A stretch of 64,000 nt of DNA from Kibdelosporangium banguiense (GCF_017876405.1 NZ_JAGINW010000001.1:8445203-8509202); one strand, 5' to 3'. Positions 11,057 to 19,536 are shown, counted from the first letter of the stretch. The notes: generated by a model from the letters alone, not told the origin. Numbers and translations: made by a program.

Positions 11057-11727
11057 CGTTACGGGTCGTGCTCGCCGATGATCAGGATCTCGTCCGGGCC
11101 GGATTCCGGGTCATCCTCGGCGCGGAGGACGACATCGAGGTCGTGGGCGAGGCGGGCGACGGGTTGACCGCGGTGAGCCTGGTGGAGTCGCTGACGCCGG
11201 ACGTGGTGCTGATGGACGTCCAGATGCCCGGTGTCGACGGCCTGGAGGCGACCCGGCGGATCCTCAGCGCGCCGGGCAACACGTCGAAGGTCGTCATCCT
11301 GACCACGTTCGACCGTGAGGACTACCTGTTCGAGGCGCTGCGGGCCGGGGCGAGCGGCTTCCTGCTGAAAAACGCGTCCCCCGAGGACCTCGTGGAGTCC
11401 GTGCACGTGGTCGCCCGCGGCGACGGCCTGTTGTCTCCGGAGGTCACGCGCCGGGTCATCGCCCGGTTCTCCGGCAACGCCCCGCAGGCGTTGAAGCGCC
11501 CGGCCGAACTCACCGACCGCGAGTTCGAAGTGCTGGTCCAGCTCGCGCGTGGAGCGACCAACGCCGAGATCGCCAAGCAGCTGTACCTGGGCGAGACGAC
11601 GGTGAAGACGCACGTGTCCCGGATCCTGACCAAACTCGGGCTGCGCGACCGTACCCACGCGGTCGTCTTCGCGTACGAGAACGGCATCGTCGCGCCAGGC
11701 CAGGTCGGCCGCGCGGAGGATCTCTAG
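11053..11727 (+). CDS. LuxR/NarL-family response regulator
   Basis: A 224-residue two-domain regulator. The receiver domain keeps the acidic pair (ADDQD), the phospho-acceptor Asp in PDVVLMDVQMPGVDG and the switch Thr/Lys (ILTTF and LLKNAS). The C-terminal HTH is the standard LuxR form (LTDREFEVLVQLARGATNAEIAKQL, then TVKTHVSRILTKLGLRDR). The GTG start overlaps the kinase stop (GTGA). The likely target is the ABC exporter operon 52 bp downstream, as in many actinobacterial kinase-regulator-exporter cassettes. Confidence 0.95.
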   Translation: MTLRVVLADDQDLVRAGFRVILGAEDDIEVVGEAGDGLTAVSLVESLTPDVVLMDVQMPGVDGLEATRRILSAPGNTSKVVILTTFDREDYLFEALRAGASGFLLKNASPEDLVESVHVVARGDGLLSPEVTRRVIARFSGNAPQALKRPAELTDREFEVLVQLARGATNAEIAKQLYLGETTVKTHVSRILTKLGLRDRTHAVVFAYENGIVAPGQVGRAEDL

Positions 11728-11779
11728 CTCCATCTCGCGCCGGACGCCGTGCGCCCGTGCGTTCTCTAGTCTTCCGGGC

Positions 11780-12655
11780 ATGTTGAAGGTGACATCGGTC
11801 AGCCGGAGTTTCGGCGACCACCTGGTGCTCGACGACGTGTCGTTCGCCGTCTCGCCCGGCCGGATGACCGGCTTCCTGGGGGCCAACGGCTCCGGCAAGA
11901 CGACCACGATGCGGATCATCCTCGGCGTCCTGGCGCCCCACGGCGGAAGCGTCACATGGCAAGGGGTGCCGGTCACTTCCAGGCAGCACTTCGGGTACAT
12001 GCCCGAGGAGCGCGGCCTGTACCCGAAGATGAAGGTGGCCGAGCAGATCACCTGGCTCGGCCAGCTGCACGGCCTTTCGCACACGGCGGCCCGTCGTAAC
12101 ACCTTGCAGCTGCTTGAGCAGCTGGAGCTGGCTGACCGGGCCGGCTCCGCGCTCGAAGAGCTCTCCCTGGGCAACCAGCAACGCGCCCAGATCGCCGCGG
12201 CCCTGGTGCACGACCCGTCGATGCTCATCCTCGACGAGCCGTTCTCCGGCCTCGACCCGCTTGCCGTCGACACTGTCCTGGCGGTGCTCCGGGACCGTGC
12301 GGCCGGGGGAGTCCCGGTGCTGTTCTCCAGCCACCAGCTGTCGGTGGTCGAACGCCTCTGCGACGACGTCGTGATCATCTCCAACGGAGTCATCAAGGCA
12401 AGCGGCGCCCGCGAAGAGCTGCGTGCCCAGTACGGCACAGCGCGCTTCGAACTCGTCGTGGACTCCGACGCAGGCTGGCTCCGTGACTACCCAGGTATTC
12501 GCGTGGTCGACGTCGACGGCCCCCGCGCGGTCTTCGAACCCGATGCCACCGCCGCCGAACAACAAGTCCTTTCCAGCGCCCTGCAACGCGGCCCGGTCCG
12601 CAGCTTCACTCCGGTGGTCCCCTCCCTGGAGGAAATCTTCAAGGAGGTGATCTGA
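11780..12655 (+). CDS. ABC transporter ATP-binding protein, NatA-like
   Basis: A 291-residue ATPase subunit of an ABC-2 type exporter. It has Walker A GANGSGKTT, a Q-loop region YMPEERGLYP typical of NatA/DrrA-like proteins, a slightly altered signature LSLGNQQR, Walker B SMLILDEPFSGLDP and the switch His in FSSHQLSVVE. A C-terminal extension of about 80 residues is normal for this subfamily. It pairs with the permease that starts one base past its stop; the gene's last bases form AAGGAGGTGATC, a full-length Shine-Dalgarno match for that permease. Drug or sodium export is typical for the family; the substrate here is unknown. Confidence 0.93.
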   Translation: MLKVTSVSRSFGDHLVLDDVSFAVSPGRMTGFLGANGSGKTTTMRIILGVLAPHGGSVTWQGVPVTSRQHFGYMPEERGLYPKMKVAEQITWLGQLHGLSHTAARRNTLQLLEQLELADRAGSALEELSLGNQQRAQIAAALVHDPSMLILDEPFSGLDPLAVDTVLAVLRDRAAGGVPVLFSSHQLSVVERLCDDVVIISNGVIKASGAREELRAQYGTARFELVVDSDAGWLRDYPGIRVVDVDGPRAVFEPDATAAEQQVLSSALQRGPVRSFTPVVPSLEEIFKEVI

Positions 12656-12656
12656 G

Positions 12657-13739
12657 ATGGCGACTTCGTTCTTCTCGGCCACTCGGCTTGTCGCCGAGCG
12701 GGAGATCAAGAGTTTCGTGCGGCTCAAAGGGTTCTGGATCGGGTTCGGGTTTCTGCTGGTAGGGCTTTTCGCCGTGGCCATCCTGCCGACGGTGCTGGAC
12801 GGGGGACGGGATGCCGTGGCCGGTGTGGGGCCTGCGGCGTCGAAGGTTCTTGATGGGGCCGATCTTGATGTGCGGCAGGTCGGGGACGTGGCGGCGGCCG
12901 AACAGCTGGTGCGGTCGGAGGAGGTCAAGGCCGCGGTTGTGCCGGACGGCACCGGTCAGTCGGCGACCGGGGTCCGGGTGATCGCGTTGGACGGCCGACC
13001 GACGAAGGTCGTCGCCGCGCTCTCGACCGCGCCGCCGGTTGATCTGCTGGATCCGGCCGACGCCGGCCGGGACGTGCAGATGGTGGTGATCCAGGTGTTC
13101 GCGTTGCTGTTCCTGGTGTTCGGAATGGGCGGTGTCGCCATCGCCCAGAGCACTGTCACTGAGAAACAGACGCGGGTGGTGGAGATCCTGGTGGCCACGG
13201 TTCCGGTGCGGGCGCTGCTCGCAGGCAAGATCGTGGGGCACGCCGTGCTGACGATCGCGCAGGCGGCCGTCCTTGTCCTGGCCGCGCCGATCGCGCTGAA
13301 AATCGGGAAACAGGATCAGCTGCTCACCCTGCTCGTCCCCGCGCTGGGCTGGTTCATCCCGTTCCTGTGCCTGGGATTCGTCCTCCTGGCGGCGATCTGG
13401 GCCGTCGCGGGCTCATTGGTCAGCCGTCAGGAGGATCTCGGATCCACCATGGGATTGGTGATGTTGCTGGTGTTCGGGCCGTACATCGGGGTGCTGATCG
13501 GGTCGGAGAACGAGACCGTGATGACAGTGATGTCGTACGTGCCGTTCTCGTCGGCTCTGGCTATGCCGGTCCGGATGTTCACCGGCGCCGCGCAGGCGTG
13601 GGAAGCGGTGCTGGCACTGGGGGTCTTGGCCGGCGCGGTCGTGCTGATCGTGCTGCTGGCGTCCCGGCTGTACTCCGGTTCGCTGCTGCAGACCCGTGGC
13701 AAGGTCGCGCTGGCCAAGGCGTGGGCGAAGATGGACTGA
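12657..13739 (+). CDS. ABC-2 type transporter permease, NatB-like
   Basis: A 360-residue membrane subunit for the preceding ATPase. It has one N-terminal helix, a large extracellular domain (about residues 45-140), and five C-terminal helices around the EKQTRVVEILVATVPVRALLAGKI motif, a hallmark of NatB/ABC-2 permeases. An unusually complete ribosome-binding site (AAGGAGGTGATC, 12641-12652) precedes the ATG, implying strong translation relative to the ATPase gene. It is the last gene of the kinase-regulator-exporter cassette; the next gene converges from the other strand 13 bp away. Confidence 0.92.
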   Translation: MATSFFSATRLVAEREIKSFVRLKGFWIGFGFLLVGLFAVAILPTVLDGGRDAVAGVGPAASKVLDGADLDVRQVGDVAAAEQLVRSEEVKAAVVPDGTGQSATGVRVIALDGRPTKVVAALSTAPPVDLLDPADAGRDVQMVVIQVFALLFLVFGMGGVAIAQSTVTEKQTRVVEILVATVPVRALLAGKIVGHAVLTIAQAAVLVLAAPIALKIGKQDQLLTLLVPALGWFIPFLCLGFVLLAAIWAVAGSLVSRQEDLGSTMGLVMLLVFGPYIGVLIGSENETVMTVMSYVPFSSALAMPVRMFTGAAQAWEAVLALGVLAGAVVLIVLLASRLYSGSLLQTRGKVALAKAWAKMD

Positions 13740-13752
13740 CTGACGGACTGGC

Positions 13753-14337
13753 TCACTTGCGCTTCTGACAGTTGGCGGCCTGTTTCTCCGCGTCGGCCAG
13801 GTCCTTTTCCACCAGCACACCGATGGAGCTGGAGGCGACCAGGCCGGCGCTGGAGATCTCGGTGCCGACAAGCTGGATGTCGGTGGCGAACTTCTGCGGG
13901 TTCTTCGGGTCGGAGGCCTTGACCTTCTCGATCGACGAGTCCAGGGTCGTCTTCAGCTTCGTCAGCGTTTCGGTGTGCGAGGTCACGTACTTCTCGGAAT
14001 CCTTGCTCGGGCCCTGTTTGAACGGCTCCAGGTCGGTCACGCCCTTGCCCAGGGAATCCGACGCCTTCTGCAGGTAGTCGACGAACTGGGTCTTCATCGT
14101 GGTGAGGTTCTTGGTGTCGAGCGCCGGCTCCTGCTCCATCGGCGCGATCGACTGGATGGTCACCCCGCACACCTTGTCCACCCACGCGACCAGCTCGTCC
14201 TTGCTGGCCTTCGTGGAGGTCGGAGCGCTTGAAGTGCCGGCAGCGGACCCGGTGGGCGTTCCGCTCTGCGAGGAGGAACCGCAGGAAGTCAGCGCCAGCG
14301 TGGCGAGGGCGACAGTCAACGTTACGCGAAACTTCAT
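13753..14337 (-). CDS. Lipoprotein of unknown function
   Basis: A 194-residue secreted lipoprotein. The signal peptide MKFRVTLTVALATLALTSC ends in the lipobox LTSC, followed by a Ser/Gly/Thr-rich spacer (about 25 residues). The mature part is mostly alpha-helical and Lys/Asp-rich, with a single Cys (VCGVT) near its start and another close to the C-terminus (ANCQKRK), which could form a disulphide. The ATG at 14335-14337 was chosen because GGGGATC lies at the right distance; an ATG five codons upstream is possible. It resembles small actinobacterial lipoproteins with no known function. Confidence 0.85.
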   Translation of the reverse strand: MKFRVTLTVALATLALTSCGSSSQSGTPTGSAAGTSSAPTSTKASKDELVAWVDKVCGVTIQSIAPMEQEPALDTKNLTTMKTQFVDYLQKASDSLGKGVTDLEPFKQGPSKDSEKYVTSHTETLTKLKTTLDSSIEKVKASDPKNPQKFATDIQLVGTEISSAGLVASSSIGVLVEKDLADAEKQAANCQKRK

Positions 14338-14680
14338 AGCGGTGATCCCCATATCTCTGCGAATGCGACAAAGGGAGTATGCGGCCTCGTCGCGGCCATT
14401 GCAGCCGACCGTCCAAACGGAACGCGAAATTCGCCCGATCGGGCAGAATATTGTTTTCGGAATGAGACCATAATAACTCGGATGGACAGGCTGGTCGACG
14501 AAACCCGCGCCGGATTTTCGGCCCGGTCGGCCAGGCGCACCGCCGGGCGGCCCGCTTCCGGTGCGCCGCCCGGTGATTGTCCTTGAGCTGAAACAGGAAA
14601 TCGGCAGGGATGAGCAAAGTGGACGGTGCGGGCAAGCGCCCGTTGATCACCCTGGCGCCGCTGCGGGCTAGCATGCCGGC
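14338..14680. other. Divergent intergenic region with a GC-rich palindrome
   Basis: 343 bp between the lipoprotein gene (leftward) and the cupin gene (rightward). The part next to the lipoprotein gene is relatively AT-rich (around 14435-14480), fitting a promoter. CCGGGCGGC (14543-14551) and GCCGCCCGG (14565-14573) form a perfect 9-bp stem with a 13-base loop. No gene with convincing coding features was found. Confidence 0.45.
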
Positions 14681-15013
14681 ATGCGGATCATCGAAGGGGC
14701 CGGGGAGTGGAGATCGCCGGGTGAGGCGGTCAACGACTGGGTGGAGCACCTGAAGGTGCCGGATCTGTCTGTGGGGACCTACTGCATTCCGGCGGGCGGG
14801 GTCGATGACCAGAGCCCGCACACCGAGGACGAGATCTATGTGGTCACCGCGGGGCGTGCCACGATCGTGACACCGGGCTCGACGGCGAAGGTCGGCCCGG
14901 GTGCCGTGATCTTCGTTCCGGCGGGGGAGGACCACCGGTTCGTTGACATCACCGAGGATCTGGCCCTGCTCGTGGTGTTCGGACCGGCATACGGCTCGCG
15001 TGCGCCGCGCTGA
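14681..15013 (+). CDS. Small cupin-domain protein
   Basis: A 110-residue single-domain cupin. Metal-binding motif 1 is reduced to PHTEDEIYVVTAGRATI, keeping His and Glu residues, and motif 2 is PGAVIFVPAGEDHRFVD with the final His. The fold is a beta-barrel found in dioxygenases, isomerases and sugar-binding proteins; substrates cannot be predicted from a stand-alone cupin of this size. It sits alone between a lipoprotein gene and the operators of a phosphotriesterase-like gene. Confidence 0.88.
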   Translation: MRIIEGAGEWRSPGEAVNDWVEHLKVPDLSVGTYCIPAGGVDDQSPHTEDEIYVVTAGRATIVTPGSTAKVGPGAVIFVPAGEDHRFVDITEDLALLVVFGPAYGSRAPR

Positions 15014-15105
15014 GATATTCGTCAACTGTATATGTGACGGTCTTTCCGGGTGATCTTTGTTAACGGCCGGTATTCGCGCGGGAACAGAGAGCTGACGGTG
15101 CTGAA

Positions 15106-15120
15106 TGTCCTTTTAGGACA
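15106..15120. promoter_or_regulatory. Palindromic operator-like site 1 upstream of the hydrolase gene
   Basis: TGTCCTTTTAGGACA is a perfect 6-bp inverted repeat around TTT. A related site lies 39 bp further on, both within 90 bp of the hydrolase start. The regulator is unknown. Confidence 0.5.
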
Positions 15121-15144
15121 AACGTGACGTCCATGGTGTGGGAC

Positions 15145-15159
15145 GTTCCTATTAGGACA
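15145..15159. promoter_or_regulatory. Operator-like site 2 upstream of the hydrolase gene
   Basis: GTTCCTATTAGGACA shares 11 of 15 bases with site 1 and keeps the TCCTNTTAGGA core. The 39-bp centre spacing, close to four helical turns, would allow two dimers to bind side by side. It ends 31 bp before the start codon. Confidence 0.45.
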
Positions 15160-15190
15160 TTGAGGGCGCCCGTCGGTGTTATCGTGGTGC

Positions 15191-16084
15191 GTGAGCGCGA
15201 CCATTCGTACCGTCCTCGGGGACATCCGGCCACAGGAGTTAGGCGTCTGCAACGCCCACGATCACTTGTTTCTGCGTTCGCCGATGTTGCCTGGCCAGCA
15301 GCTTGACTCGCTGGAAGCGGCCGCCGCGGATCTGCGGACGTTCGCTCAGTACGGCGGCGGAGCCGTGGCGCAGTGGACGCCGTACGGCATGGGGCGCAAC
15401 GCCACCGGGCTCCTGCGGCTCTCGCAGGCGACCGGTGTGCACATCATCGCGGCCACCGGCTTGCATCAGGCGCATCACTACCAGCCGGCTGTGCTGGCCG
15501 GGATCGAGGACCGGCTGGCGAATCTGTTCATCAACGAACTGACCCGCGACAGCCAGCTGCGGGCGGGCCTGATCAAGGTCGCCGGAAGTTTCCACCATCT
15601 GGACGCGCACGCCCGGCGCACGATGAGCGCGGCGGCGTCCGCGCACTGGGCGACGAACGCCCCCATCGCGGTGCACCTGGAAGGCGGGACGGCCGGAATG
15701 GAGGTGATCGGCCTGCTGTGCGGTGAGCTGGACGTCCCGCCCGGCCGTATCATCCTCGGCCACCTCAACCGGTTCCCGGATCCCGGCATGCACCGGGATC
15801 TCGCCGAGGCCGGCGTGTTTCTGGCCTTCGACGGGCCGTCGCGGGCCAACCACTCGACCGACTGGCTGATGTTCGACTGTCTGACCGCGCTCGTCGAGGC
15901 CGGTCACAGCGACCAGGTGCTGCTCGGCGGCGACACCACAGTCGCCGCCGCCCAGGGTGCTCCCGGCATGGGATATCTGCTTAGCGCGCTGCGGCCCAGG
16001 ATCGAACGAGAGTTGGGTCCCGACGCCGTCGCGCGCATCTTCATTGACAACCCGGCTCGCGCCTTCGCCACGGAGTGGCCGTAG
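15191..16084 (+). CDS. Phosphotriesterase/lactonase-family amidohydrolase
   Basis: A 297-residue TIM-barrel metallohydrolase of the phosphotriesterase-related family, whose members mostly hydrolyse lactones or phosphoesters. Metal ligands are recognisable: the first strand motif CNAHDHLFLR (HxH), a Lys on strand 4 (LIKVAGS) that would be carboxylated, His in APIAVHLEGG and in IILGHLNRFPD, and the late Asp in LLGGDTT. The GTG at 15191 gives MSATIRTVLGDIRPQELG, matching the usual family start; five upstream codons are less likely. Preceded by two palindromic operator-like sites. It converges with the next gene with a 10-bp gap. Confidence 0.87.
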   Translation: MSATIRTVLGDIRPQELGVCNAHDHLFLRSPMLPGQQLDSLEAAAADLRTFAQYGGGAVAQWTPYGMGRNATGLLRLSQATGVHIIAATGLHQAHHYQPAVLAGIEDRLANLFINELTRDSQLRAGLIKVAGSFHHLDAHARRTMSAAASAHWATNAPIAVHLEGGTAGMEVIGLLCGELDVPPGRIILGHLNRFPDPGMHRDLAEAGVFLAFDGPSRANHSTDWLMFDCLTALVEAGHSDQVLLGGDTTVAAAQGAPGMGYLLSALRPRIERELGPDAVARIFIDNPARAFATEWP

Positions 16085-16094
16085 CAGCCGAATG

Positions 16095-16562
16095 TCAGGC
16101 GAGTCCCGCGGCCGACCACATGCCCGAGGTCGCCGGCCGATAGTCGATCTTGCTTTCGGTGCGCTGGTGAGTCTGCTCGGAGACCCAGACCTCCATCGAG
16201 GGCACGCGGGGCAGGAGTGTGTGGCAGTCGTCGAGGGCCTTGATCGACACCTCGCTGCTGACCACCGCTGCCCGCACAGTCCGGGATTCGCCGTCGGTCA
16301 GGCGCCTGCGGATGTTGAGGGCGGCGAGCACGGCCCGTTCGTCGTGGTCCCCGGCTCCGGTGCGGGCGCCGAAGACGGCCTGCCAGAGCGTGCCGACCCG
16401 GGCGGCGACAAAACCGTCGAAGCGGGAGACCTCCTCGCGGACCACCGTGTCCATGTTGGACAGTTCGGTGGCCGTCCGGTCGGGATCTCCGGAACTGTCC
16501 CATTGGGATCTCGCGCGGACCAGGACGACCGCGACCGTAGGTAACTGCGTTGTGGTGCCCAT
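16095..16562 (-). CDS. Stand-alone class III nucleotide cyclase-like domain, partial
   Basis: A 155-residue protein. Residues of the type VGTLWQAVFGARTGAGDHDERAVLAALNIRRRL match the middle of the cyclase homology domain that precedes the AAA ATPase in large actinobacterial regulators (usual pattern GDGVLAVFG followed by ERAVRAAL). The catalytic metal-binding Asp (normally in GDG) is replaced by GTL, so nucleotide cyclase activity is unlikely. The ATPase and TPR parts are absent. The ATG at 16560-16562 is the first start downstream of a long non-coding, structured region. It may be a decayed or domesticated regulatory domain. Confidence 0.6.
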   Translation of the reverse strand: MGTTTQLPTVAVVLVRARSQWDSSGDPDRTATELSNMDTVVREEVSRFDGFVAARVGTLWQAVFGARTGAGDHDERAVLAALNIRRRLTDGESRTVRAAVVSSEVSIKALDDCHTLLPRVPSMEVWVSEQTHQRTESKIDYRPATSGMWSAAGLA

Positions 16563-17117
16563 GTCCCCGGCCCCCGGATGTGTACAGGTTGGATGGAAGG
16601 TGGTTCTTGCGAGTCCCGTGTGGATTAGTTGTGTGTACAACGCGCGGAGATGAAGGTCAACAAAATGTGGCTGAAAGGGCATATTCCTACGGTCCTGTCG
16701 GGAACCGCTGCGGCTGCCGCCTGGAGCGGTCTTTTGCCTGGGGTATACCAAAGTTCTGCTGTGGCCCGTGCTGAATACAGACCTGTATCCAGCACGCCAG
16801 GGGCGATTCGAAGGCCTGTTGCGGCAGGCGGATTCGTTGTGGCTGCGGCGGATGCCGGTGTGTGGGAGCGTCGGGATCCACCCGTGGATCCCGGATCGGG
16901 AACATGAACAACGCCACACTGAAACCGGCGCCTGGCAAGCGGCCGGTGCATGTGCCGGCGAAACCGCTCCGAGGCTCGGCCATTCGGCCATTCGGACGCC
17001 GGAAACAAGCTGAATGCAGTCAAGTGCGGCTGATGCGGAAATGTGACGGTTTTACTGGGGCTTTCAGGGAAATATGCGTGCGGCACCGGCTTTCCGGGCT
17101 GTCGATATGCTGTCCGG
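16563..17117. other. Gene-free region with several hairpins
   Basis: 555 bp without a credible gene. CGTGCTG (16767-16773) pairs with CAGCACG (16790-16796) and the inner ATACAG with CTGTAT, giving a 13-bp stem with one mismatch. GGGATCCA (16873-16880) and TGGATCCC (16885-16892) form a perfect 8-bp stem with a 4-base loop. A third stem of GCCGG/CCGGC flanks TGCATGTG near 16950. A small RNA, or promoter regions for the two divergent genes, are both possible. Confidence 0.4.
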
Positions 17118-18089
17118 GTGTCCAGATTCTCGGCGGTTGCGCCATTTGTTGCAGTTGTTCTTCTTGCCGGATGCTCCGGAAGCAGCAACGAGCAGGCGTT
17201 ACCGCCGGCCAAGGGGTCGACGACCAGCAGGAGCGCCGCCGCGGGGTTCGCGGCGATTCCCCGGACCAGGATTTCTTTGCCCGTACCGGAAGGCATGCAG
17301 GTCGACGGGACTCTGCCCGGGCTGAGCAAGCCCGGGTCGCGCACGGGTGTGATCGTGGTCGAGCAGGAGCTGGTGGGCAAGACGGAGCAGCAGGGGCTGG
17401 CGGAGTTGCGTGAGTCCTTCTCCGGCGCGAGGGCCAAGGCGCAGGGGTTTGAAATGGGGGCGCCGCAAGAGACGACTGTGGCCGGGTTCCAAGCCGTCGT
17501 GTTCACCGGAAGCCAGCGGATCTCCGACAGCGTCGTCTTCGAGAAGGCCGTCGTCGGGATGATGGCCGAGGGCAAGCTCGTCATCATGACCGGCACGATC
17601 CAGCGGGAGGATCCGATGTCCGCCGCTGAGATGCGAAGCGTGCTCACGAAAGCCCGGTGGAACAAGGAGATCGCGCCCGGCGGCTTCGGATTCGACATCA
17701 CCCCCGCGCCCGGTTACCAGCGCACCGAGAGCAGCGGCGGCCTGGTCTATTCACTGGGGCCACGGACCGACACCACTGTGCCCAAGCTGATCGCCGCGCC
17801 CTCGCTGGGGCTGGCCGTGGTCGCGCAGGACGAGCGCCGCGACTTCGCCATCAAGAGGTTCGGCTCGCTGAACAACGCCCCGACCCCGGACACCACCACC
17901 GAGGTGAGCATCGACGGGCTGCCCGGTTTCGAATTGGTGGGCAAGGGCAAGAACAACAGGACGCACTACATGGTCGCGCTGTTCACCGAAGGCGGGTACG
18001 TCCTGATCATCGGTGACTTCGACTCCGCCGTGCACCCCGACCAGTTGCCCGCGTTCCAGGCGATGGCGAAGTCGTTCGTCCAGCAGTGA
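17118..18089 (+). CDS. Lipoprotein, LpqN/LpqT-like
   Basis: A 323-residue exported lipoprotein. The GTG at 17118 starts a clean signal peptide, MSRFSAVAPFVAVVLLAGC, with lipobox LAGC and a Ser-rich tether. The mature chain appears to hold two copies of a mixed alpha/beta domain (about 60-190 and 200-320), each ending in a segment of the FQAMAKSF or MRSVLTKARW kind. This resembles the Mog1p/PsbP-like fold of mycobacterial LpqN and LpqT lipoproteins; the match is by pattern only. The in-frame ATG 75 bp upstream would spoil the signal peptide. No operon partner is apparent. Confidence 0.8.
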   Translation: MSRFSAVAPFVAVVLLAGCSGSSNEQALPPAKGSTTSRSAAAGFAAIPRTRISLPVPEGMQVDGTLPGLSKPGSRTGVIVVEQELVGKTEQQGLAELRESFSGARAKAQGFEMGAPQETTVAGFQAVVFTGSQRISDSVVFEKAVVGMMAEGKLVIMTGTIQREDPMSAAEMRSVLTKARWNKEIAPGGFGFDITPAPGYQRTESSGGLVYSLGPRTDTTVPKLIAAPSLGLAVVAQDERRDFAIKRFGSLNNAPTPDTTTEVSIDGLPGFELVGKGKNNRTHYMVALFTEGGYVLIIGDFDSAVHPDQLPAFQAMAKSFVQQ

Positions 18090-18114
18090 CAGGACCTGAG
18101 TACCGTTGCGCGGT

Positions 18115-18612
18115 ATGTGGATCACCAGGACAGAGACCAGTTCGGATGTCGCGGCCGTCAGGTCGATCGTGCTCGCGGCGTTTGAAACGGCACTCGAAGC
18201 GGACCTGGTCGACGCGCTCCGGGAGGACCCGGCCTGGATCGACGGGTTGTCCTGGGTCGCTGAGACGTCCGCCGGTGAGGTCGCCGGGTACACATTGCTG
18301 ACCAGGTGCCACATCGGGGAGACGCCCGCGTTGTGCCTGGCGCCTGTCGCGGTCTCGCCGGAACACCAGCGGACAGGGGCCGGCGGGGCGGTCATCCGCA
18401 GCGCCCTGGCGGCCGCCACCGAAATGGGGGAGCGGTTCGTCACCGTGCTGGGGCACCCGGAGTACTACCCGAAGTTCGGGTTCGGGCGGGCGTCGGCAGC
18501 CGGGATCACGATCCCGATGGATGTCCCGGACGAGGCCATGATGGCGATGAGCCTGGACGGATCACCCTTGCCCAGCGGGATGGTCCGTTACGCCAAACCG
18601 TTCGGCATCTGA
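18115..18612 (+). CDS. GNAT-family N-acetyltransferase, YhbS-like
   Basis: A 165-residue acetyltransferase. The acetyl-CoA binding region is CLAPVAVSPEHQRTGAGGAVIRSAL (motif A, Q/R-x-x-G-x-G/A form), and TVLGHPEYYPKFGFGRASAAG is the C-terminal strand pattern typical of the YhbS subgroup. The ATG at 18115 follows a weak ribosome-binding site. Its 3' end overlaps the convergent LysR gene by 25 bp. The substrate is unknown. Confidence 0.9.
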   Translation: MWITRTETSSDVAAVRSIVLAAFETALEADLVDALREDPAWIDGLSWVAETSAGEVAGYTLLTRCHIGETPALCLAPVAVSPEHQRTGAGGAVIRSALAAATEMGERFVTVLGHPEYYPKFGFGRASAAGITIPMDVPDEAMMAMSLDGSPLPSGMVRYAKPFGI

Positions 18613-19466
18613 TCGGCGGCGCGCTGCAGGGCGAGGCGGGCGGCTGAGATCGCGGGATGGTCGCCGGTGCCACGCCGGTAGGCCAAATGGGTTCTGCGCC
18701 GGATAGGCAGCGGAGTCAGCACGACAGTGGCGGGCGCCGCGACGGCGCCCAGATCGGGTACGAAAGCGACGCCCTGACCGGCCGCCATCAACGCGAGCAC
18801 CGCACCGAAGTCGTCCGCGTGATGGCGGATGCGTGGCACGAATCCTGTGGCCTCACAGGCTCGGACAGTCATGGCATGGCAGAGAGTGCCTGGCGTACCG
18901 GCGATCCAGGGGGAATCACGCCAGGCGGTCAAGGGCCCGGCGGTCAGCGCAGCCAGGTGGAGGGTCTCTTCCAGCAGTGGTTCGGTCTGCAGTCCGGGCT
19001 CGGAGACGACCGGCACGTAGTCGTATTCCTGAACCAGGGCGACATCGAGGCTTTCCTCGCGCAGCGCGTCGGGCACTGACGCCGGATCCAGTTCGGCGAC
19101 CATCAGATCGAGGCCCGGATGCTCGGTGCTCAGCGCGACGATGGCGGGCGTCAGGATCGTCTGTACCGCTGTGGGGAAGACGCCGATGCGCAGGGTTCCC
19201 GTGAGCGCTGTAGATGCCAGTTCGGCGGCGGCCTTCTGCAGGATCGCGAGGATCGACTCGGTGTGCTCGACGAGACCGAGAGCCGCTGGGGTCAGTTGCA
19301 CGCGCCGGCCGGTCCGCTCCAGCAGTGGCACTCCGGTCTCGCGTTCGAGGGCGGTGAGCTGCTGCGAAACGGCGGATGGCGTGTAGCTGAGCGCCTCGGC
19401 GACGGCAACGATCGTCCCGCGGTGCGCCAGTTCGCGAAGAAGCCGGAGCTTACGTACGTCGAGCAT
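18588..19466 (-). CDS. LysR-family transcriptional regulator
   Basis: A 292-residue LysR regulator. The winged HTH is at the N-terminus (LRLLRELAHRGTIVAVAEALSYT, then SAVSQQLTALERETGVPLLER), followed by a periplasmic-binding-protein-like effector domain (LRIGVFPTAVQTILTPAI and onward). It diverges from the DapA-like lyase gene, and its own start codon lies inside a 27-bp perfect palindrome (19459-19485), so it very likely controls both itself and that gene. The ligand is unknown, perhaps a keto-acid or amino-acid-derived compound related to the lyase reaction. Confidence 0.93.
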   Translation of the reverse strand: MLDVRKLRLLRELAHRGTIVAVAEALSYTPSAVSQQLTALERETGVPLLERTGRRVQLTPAALGLVEHTESILAILQKAAAELASTALTGTLRIGVFPTAVQTILTPAIVALSTEHPGLDLMVAELDPASVPDALREESLDVALVQEYDYVPVVSEPGLQTEPLLEETLHLAALTAGPLTAWRDSPWIAGTPGTLCHAMTVRACEATGFVPRIRHHADDFGAVLALMAAGQGVAFVPDLGAVAAPATVVLTPLPIRRRTHLAYRRGTGDHPAISAARLALQRAADQMPNGLA

Positions 19467-19485
19467 AAGAACACCTTATGCTCGA
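19459..19485. promoter_or_regulatory. Perfect 27-bp palindrome, LysR-type operator
   Basis: TCGAGCATAAG (19459-19469) and CTTATGCTCGA (19475-19485) are exact reverse complements around AACAC. The inner ATAAG-N5-CTTAT fits the T-N11-A LysR box. The start codon of the LysR gene (19464-19466) lies within the left arm, so binding would directly block its expression. Confidence 0.65.
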
Positions 19486-19536
19486 CAGCAGAAATGTGAA
19501 CTGGACCTGAACGGTGGATTCGGTGATCGTGGAGAC

